Positions 24,586 through 33,799 are shown, counted from the stretch's first letter. The stretch: 40,127 nt of DNA from an uncultured Lachnospiraceae bacterium (GCA_946616835.1 CAMOJK010000015.1:1-40127), one strand, 5' to 3'. Translations and numbers: made by a program. Notes: generated by a model not told the origin, from the letters alone.

Positions 24586-24612
24586 ATCTTATGGTTTTAA
24601 GGAGAGGATGTT

Positions 24613-26106
24613 ATGGATTTAAGGGGCAGAACCAAACGCTTGAGACTGTTGTCTTTTATATTAGCTGCAATATTTATGCTGGCAGGATGTGACGCAGGTG
24701 GTGACACTGCTTCAAATGAGGAAGGGCCAATAGAGCTTATCTGGTGGACATACACGCCTGACGGAACAGCACCTGATGCACTTGAAGAGGTTATGGCTAA
24801 AGCAAATGAGATGTCTGCTGAAAAAATAGGCGTTACGGTAAAAATGATCTATAAGACAGATGACCAGTTCGAACTGGATCTTTCCACCGGCGAGTATTAC
24901 GATATGACATTCAGCTGTGACTGGTGTAACGATTTTGATACGAATGCGTCAAATGGCTACTACTATGATATAACTGAACTTGTTCAGACGGAAACTCCGG
25001 AATTATATTCCGGCGTTGATCCCTGGTGGGAGGTAGGTACGCTGAATGACAGGATTTATGGTGTTCCTATGCTAAAGGACCTGGGAGCCGAAGTTTTCTT
25101 CCGTATGAACAGCGATTATTTTGAACAGGAGAAGGGGCTTACGCTTCCTGATGAAATGGAATTTGAGGATTTAGAGCCGTATCTTCAGATGTGGAAGGAA
25201 GACCATCCGTCTGAATATCCCTTTTATCTGCCGTCGGCGGGAGTGAGCGGTTTGTATCAGGTACATGAAAGGATTGTCGGAAAATATCTTGTTATTCCCT
25301 ACAGTAAAGCAGGTACGCCGGATGGCACAAAGATAATTCCTGTCTTTGATGATGAAGAATATATAGGCATGCTCCGTAAACTTCACGAATGGTATGAAAA
25401 AGGTTATATAAATCCTGATGCGGCTACGACTGACGAGGTGCCCTATTCAATAAAAACGCCTGTCAGGACAGGTACAGCCTGGACCGGCTTTAAGGGATGG
25501 TCCGATCCGGAATCTATAGGTTTTAATGTGAAGCTTGTCAGATTTATAGGCCCCAATATGTCGAGGGCTACCCAGCAGGGATCGCTTATAGCGATAAATG
25601 CGGCAGCTTCGGAGGAAAAAGCCAAGGCATGTCTTAAATATATGCAGCTGCTTTATACAGACAGGGAGTTCCGTGATACCTTGGCATACGGAATAGAAGG
25701 GAAACATTTTAATTACTATGAAGGTACTGTTATCCGTACTGATGAGGGGAGCGAACATTATATGCAGGATAATTATATTACAGGACCTGCCATATCTGCG
25801 TCTGTTGTTTCCGCAGGCAAGGATAATCTTGCTGATCCTGATCAGTGGAAACATGTATATGAAGGATATCAGGGTGTTCAGATGAGTGATACTCAGGGCT
25901 TCAGCTTTGACCCGACGCCTGTGGAGGCTGAAATTGCAGCACTTGATGCTATATGGGACAGTTATATGTCGGAGTTTGTTACCGGTACTGCAGACACAGA
26001 CCGGGAAATGGAACTGATCCGTGATCAGATGGAGAAGGCAGGTCTGGAAAAGGTTCGCGAGGAAGCCCAGAGACAGCTGGATGAATATTTAAGTAATCAC
26101 GGGTGA
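24613..26106 (+). CDS. Sugar ABC transporter substrate-binding lipoprotein
   Basis: A 497-residue extracellular solute-binding protein of the type paired with LplB/YtcP permeases, binding an oligosaccharide outside the membrane. The signal peptide (basic RTKRLR, then a hydrophobic core) ends in lipobox LAGC with Cys26. The mature part starts with IELIWWTYTPDG and contains YDMTFSCDWCNDF, YYDITELV and DRIYGVPMLKD, as expected for this family. The C-terminal DSYMSEFVTGTADTDREMELIRDQMEKAG is typical. AAGGAGAGG precedes the ATG. It is the first gene of an operon with an ABC protein and two permeases; the next start follows after 3 bp. The sugar is not identifiable by eye. Confidence 0.92.
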   Translation: MDLRGRTKRLRLLSFILAAIFMLAGCDAGGDTASNEEGPIELIWWTYTPDGTAPDALEEVMAKANEMSAEKIGVTVKMIYKTDDQFELDLSTGEYYDMTFSCDWCNDFDTNASNGYYYDITELVQTETPELYSGVDPWWEVGTLNDRIYGVPMLKDLGAEVFFRMNSDYFEQEKGLTLPDEMEFEDLEPYLQMWKEDHPSEYPFYLPSAGVSGLYQVHERIVGKYLVIPYSKAGTPDGTKIIPVFDDEEYIGMLRKLHEWYEKGYINPDAATTDEVPYSIKTPVRTGTAWTGFKGWSDPESIGFNVKLVRFIGPNMSRATQQGSLIAINAAASEEKAKACLKYMQLLYTDREFRDTLAYGIEGKHFNYYEGTVIRTDEGSEHYMQDNYITGPAISASVVSAGKDNLADPDQWKHVYEGYQGVQMSDTQGFSFDPTPVEAEIAALDAIWDSYMSEFVTGTADTDREMELIRDQMEKAGLEKVREEAQRQLDEYLSNHG

Positions 26107-26109
26107 TCT

Positions 26110-28212
26110 ATGAAGATAAAAGGTGTGCTCACAAATGAATCCATCGACAGGTCAATAGAGAGCGTTCTTTCGGATCTTGAGAAACTTGGAGTATTGTCTG
26201 ATGATATGATCCGTTTTCAGCTTACGATAGAGGATATACTCCTGGACTACCATTACAAGTTAGGGGAGGATGTTCCTTTTTGTGTCGTAGTAAAAAAGAA
26301 GCGTACAGGGGTAACTGTCGAACTTAGAGTTAAGGGAGAAAGCTATGATGCCATAGGACTTACGGATTCGCTTATTTTACTCAAGTCTGTTCATGGATGG
26401 ACGTCTGCACCGTCGTGGCACTATGATAAAGGGAAAAATGTTATCAGATATGATTTCCATCTCAGGAATTCCCTGAAGGATAATCTTGGTTTTACCTGGA
26501 AATATGCAGGCCCCCATAAAAAATATCTTTTTCTTGCACTCTTTCTGCAGCTTACAGGTGTAGGGCTTATGATACTGGCACCTATTCTTGGTGCAAAGAT
26601 CATAGTGAACCTTACCAGTGAGGCGCTGGATCAGCTTCTGCTTACAGCATTAATGTTATTTGTGGTCAATATAGTATCTACCTCTGTGCTGTTAGCTACT
26701 AACTGGGCACATAATGTGCTTTACAATAAGACCTTAAATGCCCTGGAAATAGACATATCCGATAAAGTGTTAAAGATAAAGAATTCAGCCATTGACGAGC
26801 ATGGCACAGGTCTTTTCATTCAGCGTCTTACCGTTGATACCAATAATCTGGCAACCGCATTTTCAACTTTTGCCGACAACCTTTCAAATACAGTTCAGTA
26901 TTTGGGCATTCTGATTGCGATGCTTGTAATAAATCCTGTTGTTTTTCTGGTCACTGTCATACTTCTTGGAATCCAGATATGGCTTGAAATAAGGCGTGAG
27001 AAGACAAATGAAAAAAATGGCCGTTTATACCGGAATGCAAATGAGAGATATACAGGACTTGTTGGTGAGATAGTTCGCGGTTCAAAGGATATCAAGCTGA
27101 TACATGCCGAGAAGGAATTGAAGAGTGAGCTGAATCAGAGAATAATAAAAGCAAACTCCTCCAGAATGTATCTGGATGCGATCAACAGAATATTCAGGCT
27201 GGTGGGGGGAGGACTGCGTGAGCTTGCCGCACTGCTGTTTATAATCCTTCTGATGTGCCTGTTAAAGAATCATTCAATTGAGGTGGCCACCGCACTGATA
27301 CTTTATAATTACTATACAAATCTGGGAACACCGGCCATTACGCTGCTTGGCGTTATAATGGATTTCTTTGCTGATTTTAACCTGTCCTGTGAGAGGCTTC
27401 ATGCTTTAACCGATGATCATTTATTCCCGAAGGAGTCCTTTGGAGAGCTTTCAAAGAAGGATATTAAGGGCAAGGTGTCCCTGGAAAAAGTCTGCTTTTC
27501 ATATAATGTTTCAAAGCTTAACAGTTCAACAAGGTGGGTACTGTATGACACGAACCTGACTATAAATGCCGGCGAGACAGTGGCTTTGGTTGGAAGAAGT
27601 GGATCCGGTAAAACCACTATATTCAATCTGTTATCCAAGCTATACCAGCCCTTTAGTGGTAAAGTCATGCTGGATGATATAGATATACGGGAGCTTGATA
27701 GTGACAGCCTGCGTGGTTCTATGTCGGTGGTTACTCAGTCGCCCTATATATTCCATATGTCGATCCGAGATAATCTGAAGCTTGCTAAACCGGATATGAC
27801 TGATGAGGAGATGAAGACCGTAGCTAAGCAGGCATGTATAGATGAGGATATTGAGGCTATGCCGGAGGGCTATGACACTATAGTGGGTGAAGGCGGAGTC
27901 AACCTGTCAGGCGGTCAGAGGCAAAGACTTGCTATAGCCAGAGGGCTGCTTCATGATTCTAAGATACTGCTTTTGGATGAAGCAACCAGTGCCCTTGATA
28001 ATATAACGCAGGCAAAGATCAGAGAAACCCTTCAGAGAATACATGGAAAATGTACTGTCATAATGATCGCACACCGTTTGTCAACGGTTATCGGTGCTGA
28101 TCGTATACTTTATATTAAAGATGGCAAAATTATTGCTGATGGCAGGCATCATGCGCTGATAGAATCATGCCCGGAATATAGAGAACTATATGAAACAGAA
28201 GTGTCGATATAA
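26110..28212 (+). CDS. Exporter-type ABC transporter (membrane domain plus ATPase) with extra N-terminal domain
   Basis: A 700-residue half-transporter. Residues ~135-430 form a six-helix type IV (exporter-like) ABC membrane domain. Residues ~450-700 are the ATPase: Walker A GRSGSGKTT (495-503), signature LSGGQRQR (599-606), Walker B ILLLDEATSALD (619-630), H-loop His655. Residues 1-130 are an additional soluble domain (MIRFQLTIEDILLDYHYKLG, then VKKKRTGVTVELRVKGESYD) with weak resemblance to a GHKL/anti-sigma-like ATPase fold in which the Glu and Asn of the N-box would both be Asp (Asp42, Asp46). It lies between the binding protein and the sugar permeases and overlaps the next gene by 23 bp. 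Sugar importers of this class normally use a separate ATPase encoded elsewhere, so its role here is unclear. Confidence 0.9.
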   Translation: MKIKGVLTNESIDRSIESVLSDLEKLGVLSDDMIRFQLTIEDILLDYHYKLGEDVPFCVVVKKKRTGVTVELRVKGESYDAIGLTDSLILLKSVHGWTSAPSWHYDKGKNVIRYDFHLRNSLKDNLGFTWKYAGPHKKYLFLALFLQLTGVGLMILAPILGAKIIVNLTSEALDQLLLTALMLFVVNIVSTSVLLATNWAHNVLYNKTLNALEIDISDKVLKIKNSAIDEHGTGLFIQRLTVDTNNLATAFSTFADNLSNTVQYLGILIAMLVINPVVFLVTVILLGIQIWLEIRREKTNEKNGRLYRNANERYTGLVGEIVRGSKDIKLIHAEKELKSELNQRIIKANSSRMYLDAINRIFRLVGGGLRELAALLFIILLMCLLKNHSIEVATALILYNYYTNLGTPAITLLGVIMDFFADFNLSCERLHALTDDHLFPKESFGELSKKDIKGKVSLEKVCFSYNVSKLNSSTRWVLYDTNLTINAGETVALVGRSGSGKTTIFNLLSKLYQPFSGKVMLDDIDIRELDSDSLRGSMSVVTQSPYIFHMSIRDNLKLAKPDMTDEEMKTVAKQACIDEDIEAMPEGYDTIVGEGGVNLSGGQRQRLAIARGLLHDSKILLLDEATSALDNITQAKIRETLQRIHGKCTVIMIAHRLSTVIGADRILYIKDGKIIADGRHHALIESCPEYRELYETEVSI

Positions 28213-29146
28213 AAATAAAAAAAACAGGTTTGGCGAGAAGAACTTATGCTTAACCCTCTTATCAGCGCCGACACTTATATGGTATCTGGTTTTTTGTTAT
28301 TTTCCGCTGTTTGGAATAATCATGGCATTCAAGCGTTACAGACTTGTTCCTGGCAAAGGATTTTTCTACAGTCTTATCTATGGAAGTGATTGGGTAGGTT
28401 TTGATAATTTCCGTTTTCTTTTCTTAAATCCCGAAATAGGAAGAGTAGTCAGGAACACTGTTCTGTATAATCTTGTATTTCTTATTTTGGAAACGGTCAT
28501 TCCGGTAGTACTTGCCATATGGATGTCTTATATTCATTCTAAGATAGTCAGGACCTTTGCGCAGATTTCTCTGCTGCTGCCTTATTTTATGTCCTGGATC
28601 ATAGTCAGCTATCTGGTATATGCTTTTTTATCACCTGACCGGGGCACTGTAAACGCACTTCTTGAAAAACTGGATATGACGGGGATAAGCTTTTACCAGC
28701 GGCCTGAGTTCTGGCCGTTTATTCTTTGTTTTGTTCAGATATGGAAGTCCTCCGGATATATCATGATGTTATATTATGCCAGGATGGTTACGATAGATAG
28801 TGAACTGTTTGATGCGGCGGCAGTGGACGGTGCATCTGTAACCCGGGTTATAAGGCATATAATCCTGCCGGAACTAAAAAGTGTTATAGTGGTTATGACA
28901 CTGCTTAACCTTGGGCATTTGTTTTCTACGGATTTTGGCCTTTTTTACCAGGTAACAAGAAATGCCGGTTCGATTCTTTCTTCTACTGAAACCATAGATG
29001 TATTTATCTATAAGGCTCTTATGGAACAGTCTAATTATGGCTTTAGTGCTGCTGCAAGTCTGATTCAGAATGGGATAGGCTGTATAATCCTCATTTTTGC
29101 AAATCAGATATTAAAACGAACGGGGACTGAGGGAAGGATTCTATGA
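28190..29146 (+). CDS. Sugar ABC transporter permease, LplB/UgpA type
   Basis: A 318-residue membrane permease of the binding-protein-dependent (MetI-fold) family. A Lys-rich cytoplasmic N-terminus precedes the first helix (LLSAPTLIWYLVFCYFPLFGIIMAFKRY), the LplB-type pattern. The EAA loop that contacts the ATPase is seen as ELFDAAAVDGASVTRVIRHI followed by ILPEL (about residues 206-228). Six helices are visible. Its start lies 23 bp inside the upstream ABC gene, and its stop overlaps the next start (ATGA), so all four genes are translationally coupled. It would form a heterodimer with the next permease. Confidence 0.9.
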   Translation: MKQKCRYKNKKNRFGEKNLCLTLLSAPTLIWYLVFCYFPLFGIIMAFKRYRLVPGKGFFYSLIYGSDWVGFDNFRFLFLNPEIGRVVRNTVLYNLVFLILETVIPVVLAIWMSYIHSKIVRTFAQISLLLPYFMSWIIVSYLVYAFLSPDRGTVNALLEKLDMTGISFYQRPEFWPFILCFVQIWKSSGYIMMLYYARMVTIDSELFDAAAVDGASVTRVIRHIILPELKSVIVVMTLLNLGHLFSTDFGLFYQVTRNAGSILSSTETIDVFIYKALMEQSNYGFSAAASLIQNGIGCIILIFANQILKRTGTEGRIL

Positions 29147-30060
29147 TAAAGAAAAATAAAGACGAAGACAACTATTATATCCGGGGGCTTGGAAGGGGAT
29201 CTGATACTGTACTTAGTGCATTGCTTTTCATTATATCTTTTATATCGATCCTTCCGGTAATACTTATTATTATCGTGTCATTTTCCTCGGAGGATTCTGT
29301 GGTAGCGAATGGATACAGCTTCTTTCCTGACAAGTGGTCCCTTGAGGCCTATAGTTATCTGTCGGGAAATATAAAGACTATCATGATGTCCTTTGGAGTA
29401 ACTGCTGCAGTTACTCTTGCGGGAACTTTTCTGTCACTGTTTTTTATAAGCACCATGGCATATGCACTTAGCCAGAAGGATTTTCATTTCAACAGGATAT
29501 TTACCTATGTAGTTATGATCCCTGTCTTTTTTGGCGGTGGGGTAGCAGCTTCTTATGCTGTGAATACCCAGATGCTTGGAATGAAGAATACTATATTTGC
29601 ACTTATTCTTCCGCCGGCATGTTCCAGCTGGTATATCATAGTAATGAGGACATATTTTTTAAATAATATTCCTCCGGAGATACTTGAGGCGGCCAGGCTG
29701 GACGGGGCATCAACCTTCAGAATTTTCAGGAAGTTTGTACTTCCGCTGTCAAAGCCGATCCTGATAACAGTAGGTCTTTTTGAAGCGTTTTCATATTGGA
29801 ATATCTGGTATGAAAATCTGTTATATACGGATTCAAATCACAGTAGGTTATACACGCTTCAGTATGTTCTATACAACATGCAGAAGAATGCATCTTTTAT
29901 ATCTTCAAATGACAGTATTACCGGAGCTGTGGTTACACGGGTTCCCACAGAATCCTTCAGGATGGCACTTGTCGTCGTTATAATACTTCCGATCCTTGTG
30001 ACTTATCCGCTTTTTCAGAGGTATTTTAAGAAAGGACTCTTATCCGGCTCAGGAAAATAA
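29143..30060 (+). CDS. Sugar ABC transporter permease, YtcP/UgpE type
   Basis: A 305-residue membrane permease, partner of the preceding gene. The typical features are the first helix with ISFISILPVILIIIVSFSSE, the segment NGYSFFPDKWSLEAYSYL after it, and the EAA loop PPEILEAARLDGASTFRIFRKF at about residues 177-198. The C-terminal FQRYFKKGLLSGSGK is a hallmark of the YtcP/LplC group. The start overlaps the upstream stop by 4 bp. It ends the operon; no intrinsic terminator is evident before the regulatory region of the next gene. No MsmX-like ATPase follows. Confidence 0.92.
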   Translation: MIKKNKDEDNYYIRGLGRGSDTVLSALLFIISFISILPVILIIIVSFSSEDSVVANGYSFFPDKWSLEAYSYLSGNIKTIMMSFGVTAAVTLAGTFLSLFFISTMAYALSQKDFHFNRIFTYVVMIPVFFGGGVAASYAVNTQMLGMKNTIFALILPPACSSWYIIVMRTYFLNNIPPEILEAARLDGASTFRIFRKFVLPLSKPILITVGLFEAFSYWNIWYENLLYTDSNHSRLYTLQYVLYNMQKNASFISSNDSITGAVVTRVPTESFRMALVVVIILPILVTYPLFQRYFKKGLLSGSGK

Positions 30061-30098
30061 ATTATCTTTTCTTTGTGTATAATTCCATACAAATTTGA

Positions 30099-30126
30099 TA
30101 TAATTTATACTGTATAGTATACAGTA
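30099..30126 (+). promoter_or_regulatory. -10 box with adjacent perfect 19-bp palindrome (operator candidate)
   Basis: TATAAT at 30099-30104 is followed 4 bp later by TACTGTATA-G-TATACAGTA (30108-30126), with perfect 9-bp arms around one central base. It overlaps the expected transcription start of the LacI-EAL gene, a classical repressor position. No consensus -35 is present. The leader from here to the ATG at 30237 is about 110 nt. Confidence 0.7.
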
Positions 30127-30236
30127 GAGCTGTTCATTAATATCCGGGGCAAATTGCCTGGGGGCAGGCGATAGGAAAGTGACAACAGAGAGAAGTTATA
30201 ATGCCTGCGTACATGTAGTCTTTATTGGAGAAATTT

Positions 30237-33200
30237 ATGGGTTTGAATTCAGGGGGAAAGAAGAGACTGGCGCTTCTGGTCGGACAGCCGGAAGAGTATT
30301 GTCAGGAAGAGTTTATCAAGGGCTTTTCTGAAAGGATGTTCAAGGAAAATTTTGATATATGTGTATTTGCCATGTTTCGAAAATTCCAGGATTCACCCAA
30401 TCGCGAAAAAGGTGAGAGCAATATTTATTCCCTTATCGATCTTGGTTCTTTTGACGGAATATGCATTATGGCAGATTCCATCCAGACCCCCGGTGTAGTG
30501 GAATCACTGACTGAAACTTTAAAAAAAGAATATAAGGGTAAGGTACTTTTCGTTGAAAAAGAAGTGGAAGGTTTCCCTTATGTCCTTCAGGATAATTATA
30601 CCCCTATTAAAAAAATGATATCCCACCTGATAGAGAAGCATGGCTATAAAGATATAGCCTATCTCACAGGTAAGTCCTGGCATGAACATTCCAAGAAGCG
30701 TTTGCAGGCGTATAGGGACTGTATGGCAGAACATGGTCTTGAAGTTCGTGAAGATCGTGTTTTTTATGGTGATTTCTGGTATACCAGTGGCGAGAATACT
30801 GCTGAAAAACTCATAAGGTCGGGAAATCTGCCGGAAGCAGTTGCCTGTGCAAATGACTGTATGGCTTTAGGTCTCGCAAAAACATTTATAGCTCGTGGGA
30901 TCAGAGTTCCTGAAGATGTAGCTGTAATAGGTTATGACTGTAATGATGAAGGTATGCATGCACCTATTCCTATTACCAGTGCACCGCTTCCTTTTGAGAG
31001 CTTCGGAAAATATTCCGCAGAAACTATGCTGGGACTTATGGAAGGAAAAGAAATACAGCCATTTGAAGCAGATGTGGAAATGTTTATCGGAAAGACCTGC
31101 GGCTGCAATGGCGACAGCATGAAGGCTGTTTATGAAGTCCGGTCAGAATGGGATACTGCTATTTCCGAAAATTCCTTCAGCTCAGTTTTCAGCGGATTTA
31201 ATGAAGATATGATGTTGCAGACTGCCTTCCGCGGATTACTTACGACGATTTATTCCTATGTTTACCAGATAGGAAATTATGATACATTTACCATTTGCCT
31301 TAATGAAGGCTGGATGATGCCGAGGACCACCTATACGGCAAGATTGTTGCGGGCTATAGACTGCTGCCGTACTGATGATGGCCGGGACAGTGTGGATCTG
31401 GATGATTTTTTTGACAAATCCGTTATGCTGCCTGCACTTCTTGATAAATGTGACAAACCCAGGCTGTTTTATTTCCTTCCGCTGTTTTTTGAGGATGAGA
31501 GTCTTGGTTATGCAGCTTTGGGCTTTGTTGACAGATACTGCCCATTCTCAGCAGGTGTCAGGGTGTGGCTGAGGTCTGTTATGTTTGGCCTGGAGGCTTT
31601 CAGACGATCCAGCGAGCTTGACAGCAGTCGCAAGCTGGTTGAAATGGGAACTAATTATGACGCACTGACAGGCCTTCCGAATTATAAGGGCATGCTCAGT
31701 GATGTAGATTCCATTATGGAGAGGATACGAGAGGCGGGAGGATATGTTGATGTTGTTGCATATGACATCCGGGGACTTGCGCAGTTTAATGACCTGAGGG
31801 GAAGGGATGCCGGAGATCGCGTGATCGTGGGTATATCCACGACACTTCAGTCGGTTTTTAACAGCCCGGAGTGTTACAGCTGTTATACCGGCAGTGGAGA
31901 GTTTGTGGTGATGTATTTCTCTTCGATTGAAAACGGCGAGACATTCAAGCGATACTGTGAGGAATTCAAGGAGGCAATGAAGATATTCAATGCCGATCCC
32001 GATGTAATATCCCAGACGGAACTGTATCATGGACATGAAAGCGGACATCCCGAGAATGCGGCAGCATTAGAGCGTATAGTCAATGTTGCCATAAGCAGGA
32101 AGAACGGTTTTAAGTATGGCTCACGCTCCAAGAAGGATTATTCCGTATTGGATGAGGATGAAGTAAAGCTTGCCGGCAGGGTAATGGAGGTGCTGGATAA
32201 TAATAAGTTCAATTATCATTTCCAGCCTATTATAAGCGCGGCAAATGGCGATATATATGCCTATGAGGCACTTATGAGGCCGGATACGGAGCCCTATATC
32301 GCACCACCTGTTATACTAAAATATGCTGATTTCCTTGACAGGCTTTATGATGTGGAAAAGGCAACCTTTGTCAATGTACTTAACCGTCTGGCAAAGGAAC
32401 AGGTATTCATGGAGAATAACCGCAAGGTATTTATAAATTCCATTCCCGGAGAACATTTAAAGGGAGATGAGCTTGATTTTGTAGAATCTTCCATAAGGAA
32501 GTTTGCGGGGAATATTGTCATAGAACTTACTGAACAGACAGAGCTTTCTGACGAGGAGCTGGCAGAGGTTAAGGCTGTATATGCCAATATGGGAGCTGGA
32601 ACAGCAGTTGATGATTATGGCACGGGATATTCCAATGTGGTAAATCTCTTAAGGTATATGCCTGATTATGTGAAGATAGACCGCTCTCTGATAACCGATA
32701 TACAGAGTAGTCCCCAGAAGCAGCATTTCGTAAAGGATATAATCAGTTTCTCACATGATAATGGCATTCTGGCTCTGGCAGAAGGCGTAGAGACACATGA
32801 TGAACTAAAGACTGTCATAAAGCTTGGTGCAGATCTTATACAGGGGTATTATACGGCAAGACCTTCAGCAACGCTGCTGGCAGATACGCCTGATGATATT
32901 AGGCGCGAGATTGTGGAGCTTAAGAAGAGTGCACTGTCATCTTCTGTGGGAGTGTATATACCGGGAAGGGACGGACGAGTGCTTCTGTCCAAACTGGAGG
33001 AAGAAGGCACGGAAAAGATTTCTGTCAGCAGAAAGGAAATGACATTCATAGACTTTACCGTTGCAGGAGCCCCCGGAATAAAGAGTCCTGTCACAATAGA
33101 TGTGCTTAACGGATACCATGGAACCATTACTCTTGAAAATTGCGGGCTGGGATTTTCAGAGTCGGAGGCAAACGGCATATCTGTGGCAGAAGGCTGTGCA

Positions 33201-33785
33201 GTGACACTGGTGCTTACAGGCTATAATTACCTGAAGGGCGGAATATATGTGGCAAAAGGCGGCTCGCTCAATATCGAAGGCGATGGTACTCTTGAAATTC
33301 AGGGCAAATATGATGACTGTTTTGGAATAGGTGCTGGTACCGACAGGGAGTGCGGCTCTGTAGTGATAGACACAGCCGGTGTCATATTGGTCAGGTCAAA
33401 AAGCAGCAGTGGGGCAGCTATAGGCATAGGTGCCGGTCTCGGTGCTGAAAAACTTGAAATAATGCATGGAAAGTATGAAATGCAGATCAAGGGGGAAAGT
33501 GTCGTGGCAATTGGCGCACTGTCCTCGGATGATCAGAAGATTAAGCTGTCGGAATGCAGCATAAATTTGGAACTGCAGGGTGAAAAGCTTTGCGGTATAG
33601 GCTGCCTGTCAGGAAGGGCCGAAATGGAATTTAATAATTCGGACATCAGTTTTACGGCTTGCGGTGACGGTGTGCTCATGGGCTCAATGGATGGTTTATC
33701 TGAACTTTCAGAGAACGGATGCAGCATAGCACATACCGTTGAATGCGGCGATGTCGTGATATACGGTGTTGCGGGAAGGGAATAA
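30237..33785 (+). CDS. LacI-type sensor, degenerate GGDEF, EAL phosphodiesterase, beta-helix-like C-terminus
   Basis: A 1182-residue protein without signal peptide or membrane helix. Residues ~8-290 form a LacI-type sugar-sensing domain (KRLALLVGQ, GYKDIAYLTGK, RVPEDVAVIGYDCND) that lacks the DNA-binding helix-turn-helix. A ~170-residue helical or GAF-like linker follows. The GGDEF-fold domain (~466-620) reads GSGEF (552-556), and the position that would support cyclase activity is weakened. The EAL domain (~645-880) keeps Glu677 (YEALMRP), Asn734, Glu763, Asp792/Asp793 (VDDYGTGYSN), Lys813, Glu849 and Gln869. Residues ~905-1182 repeat IG(A/I)G-type rungs about 30 residues apart, as in beta-helix folds. 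I infer sugar-controlled c-di-GMP hydrolysis. GGAG 6 nt upstream favours ATG 30237 over the in-frame TTG at 30225. It follows the sugar transporter operon. Confidence 0.92.
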   Translation: MGLNSGGKKRLALLVGQPEEYCQEEFIKGFSERMFKENFDICVFAMFRKFQDSPNREKGESNIYSLIDLGSFDGICIMADSIQTPGVVESLTETLKKEYKGKVLFVEKEVEGFPYVLQDNYTPIKKMISHLIEKHGYKDIAYLTGKSWHEHSKKRLQAYRDCMAEHGLEVREDRVFYGDFWYTSGENTAEKLIRSGNLPEAVACANDCMALGLAKTFIARGIRVPEDVAVIGYDCNDEGMHAPIPITSAPLPFESFGKYSAETMLGLMEGKEIQPFEADVEMFIGKTCGCNGDSMKAVYEVRSEWDTAISENSFSSVFSGFNEDMMLQTAFRGLLTTIYSYVYQIGNYDTFTICLNEGWMMPRTTYTARLLRAIDCCRTDDGRDSVDLDDFFDKSVMLPALLDKCDKPRLFYFLPLFFEDESLGYAALGFVDRYCPFSAGVRVWLRSVMFGLEAFRRSSELDSSRKLVEMGTNYDALTGLPNYKGMLSDVDSIMERIREAGGYVDVVAYDIRGLAQFNDLRGRDAGDRVIVGISTTLQSVFNSPECYSCYTGSGEFVVMYFSSIENGETFKRYCEEFKEAMKIFNADPDVISQTELYHGHESGHPENAAALERIVNVAISRKNGFKYGSRSKKDYSVLDEDEVKLAGRVMEVLDNNKFNYHFQPIISAANGDIYAYEALMRPDTEPYIAPPVILKYADFLDRLYDVEKATFVNVLNRLAKEQVFMENNRKVFINSIPGEHLKGDELDFVESSIRKFAGNIVIELTEQTELSDEELAEVKAVYANMGAGTAVDDYGTGYSNVVNLLRYMPDYVKIDRSLITDIQSSPQKQHFVKDIISFSHDNGILALAEGVETHDELKTVIKLGADLIQGYYTARPSATLLADTPDDIRREIVELKKSALSSSVGVYIPGRDGRVLLSKLEEEGTEKISVSRKEMTFIDFTVAGAPGIKSPVTIDVLNGYHGTITLENCGLGFSESEANGISVAEGCAVTLVLTGYNYLKGGIYVAKGGSLNIEGDGTLEIQGKYDDCFGIGAGTDRECGSVVIDTAGVILVRSKSSSGAAIGIGAGLGAEKLEIMHGKYEMQIKGESVVAIGALSSDDQKIKLSECSINLELQGEKLCGIGCLSGRAEMEFNNSDISFTACGDGVLMGSMDGLSELSENGCSIAHTVECGDVVIYGVAGRE

Positions 33786-33799
33786 AGCATCATAACAGC

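Noticed and set aside
30108-30126. LexA (SOS) box
   Set aside because: The arms match the E. coli consensus, but the spacing is one base short and Firmicute LexA recognises a different sequence.
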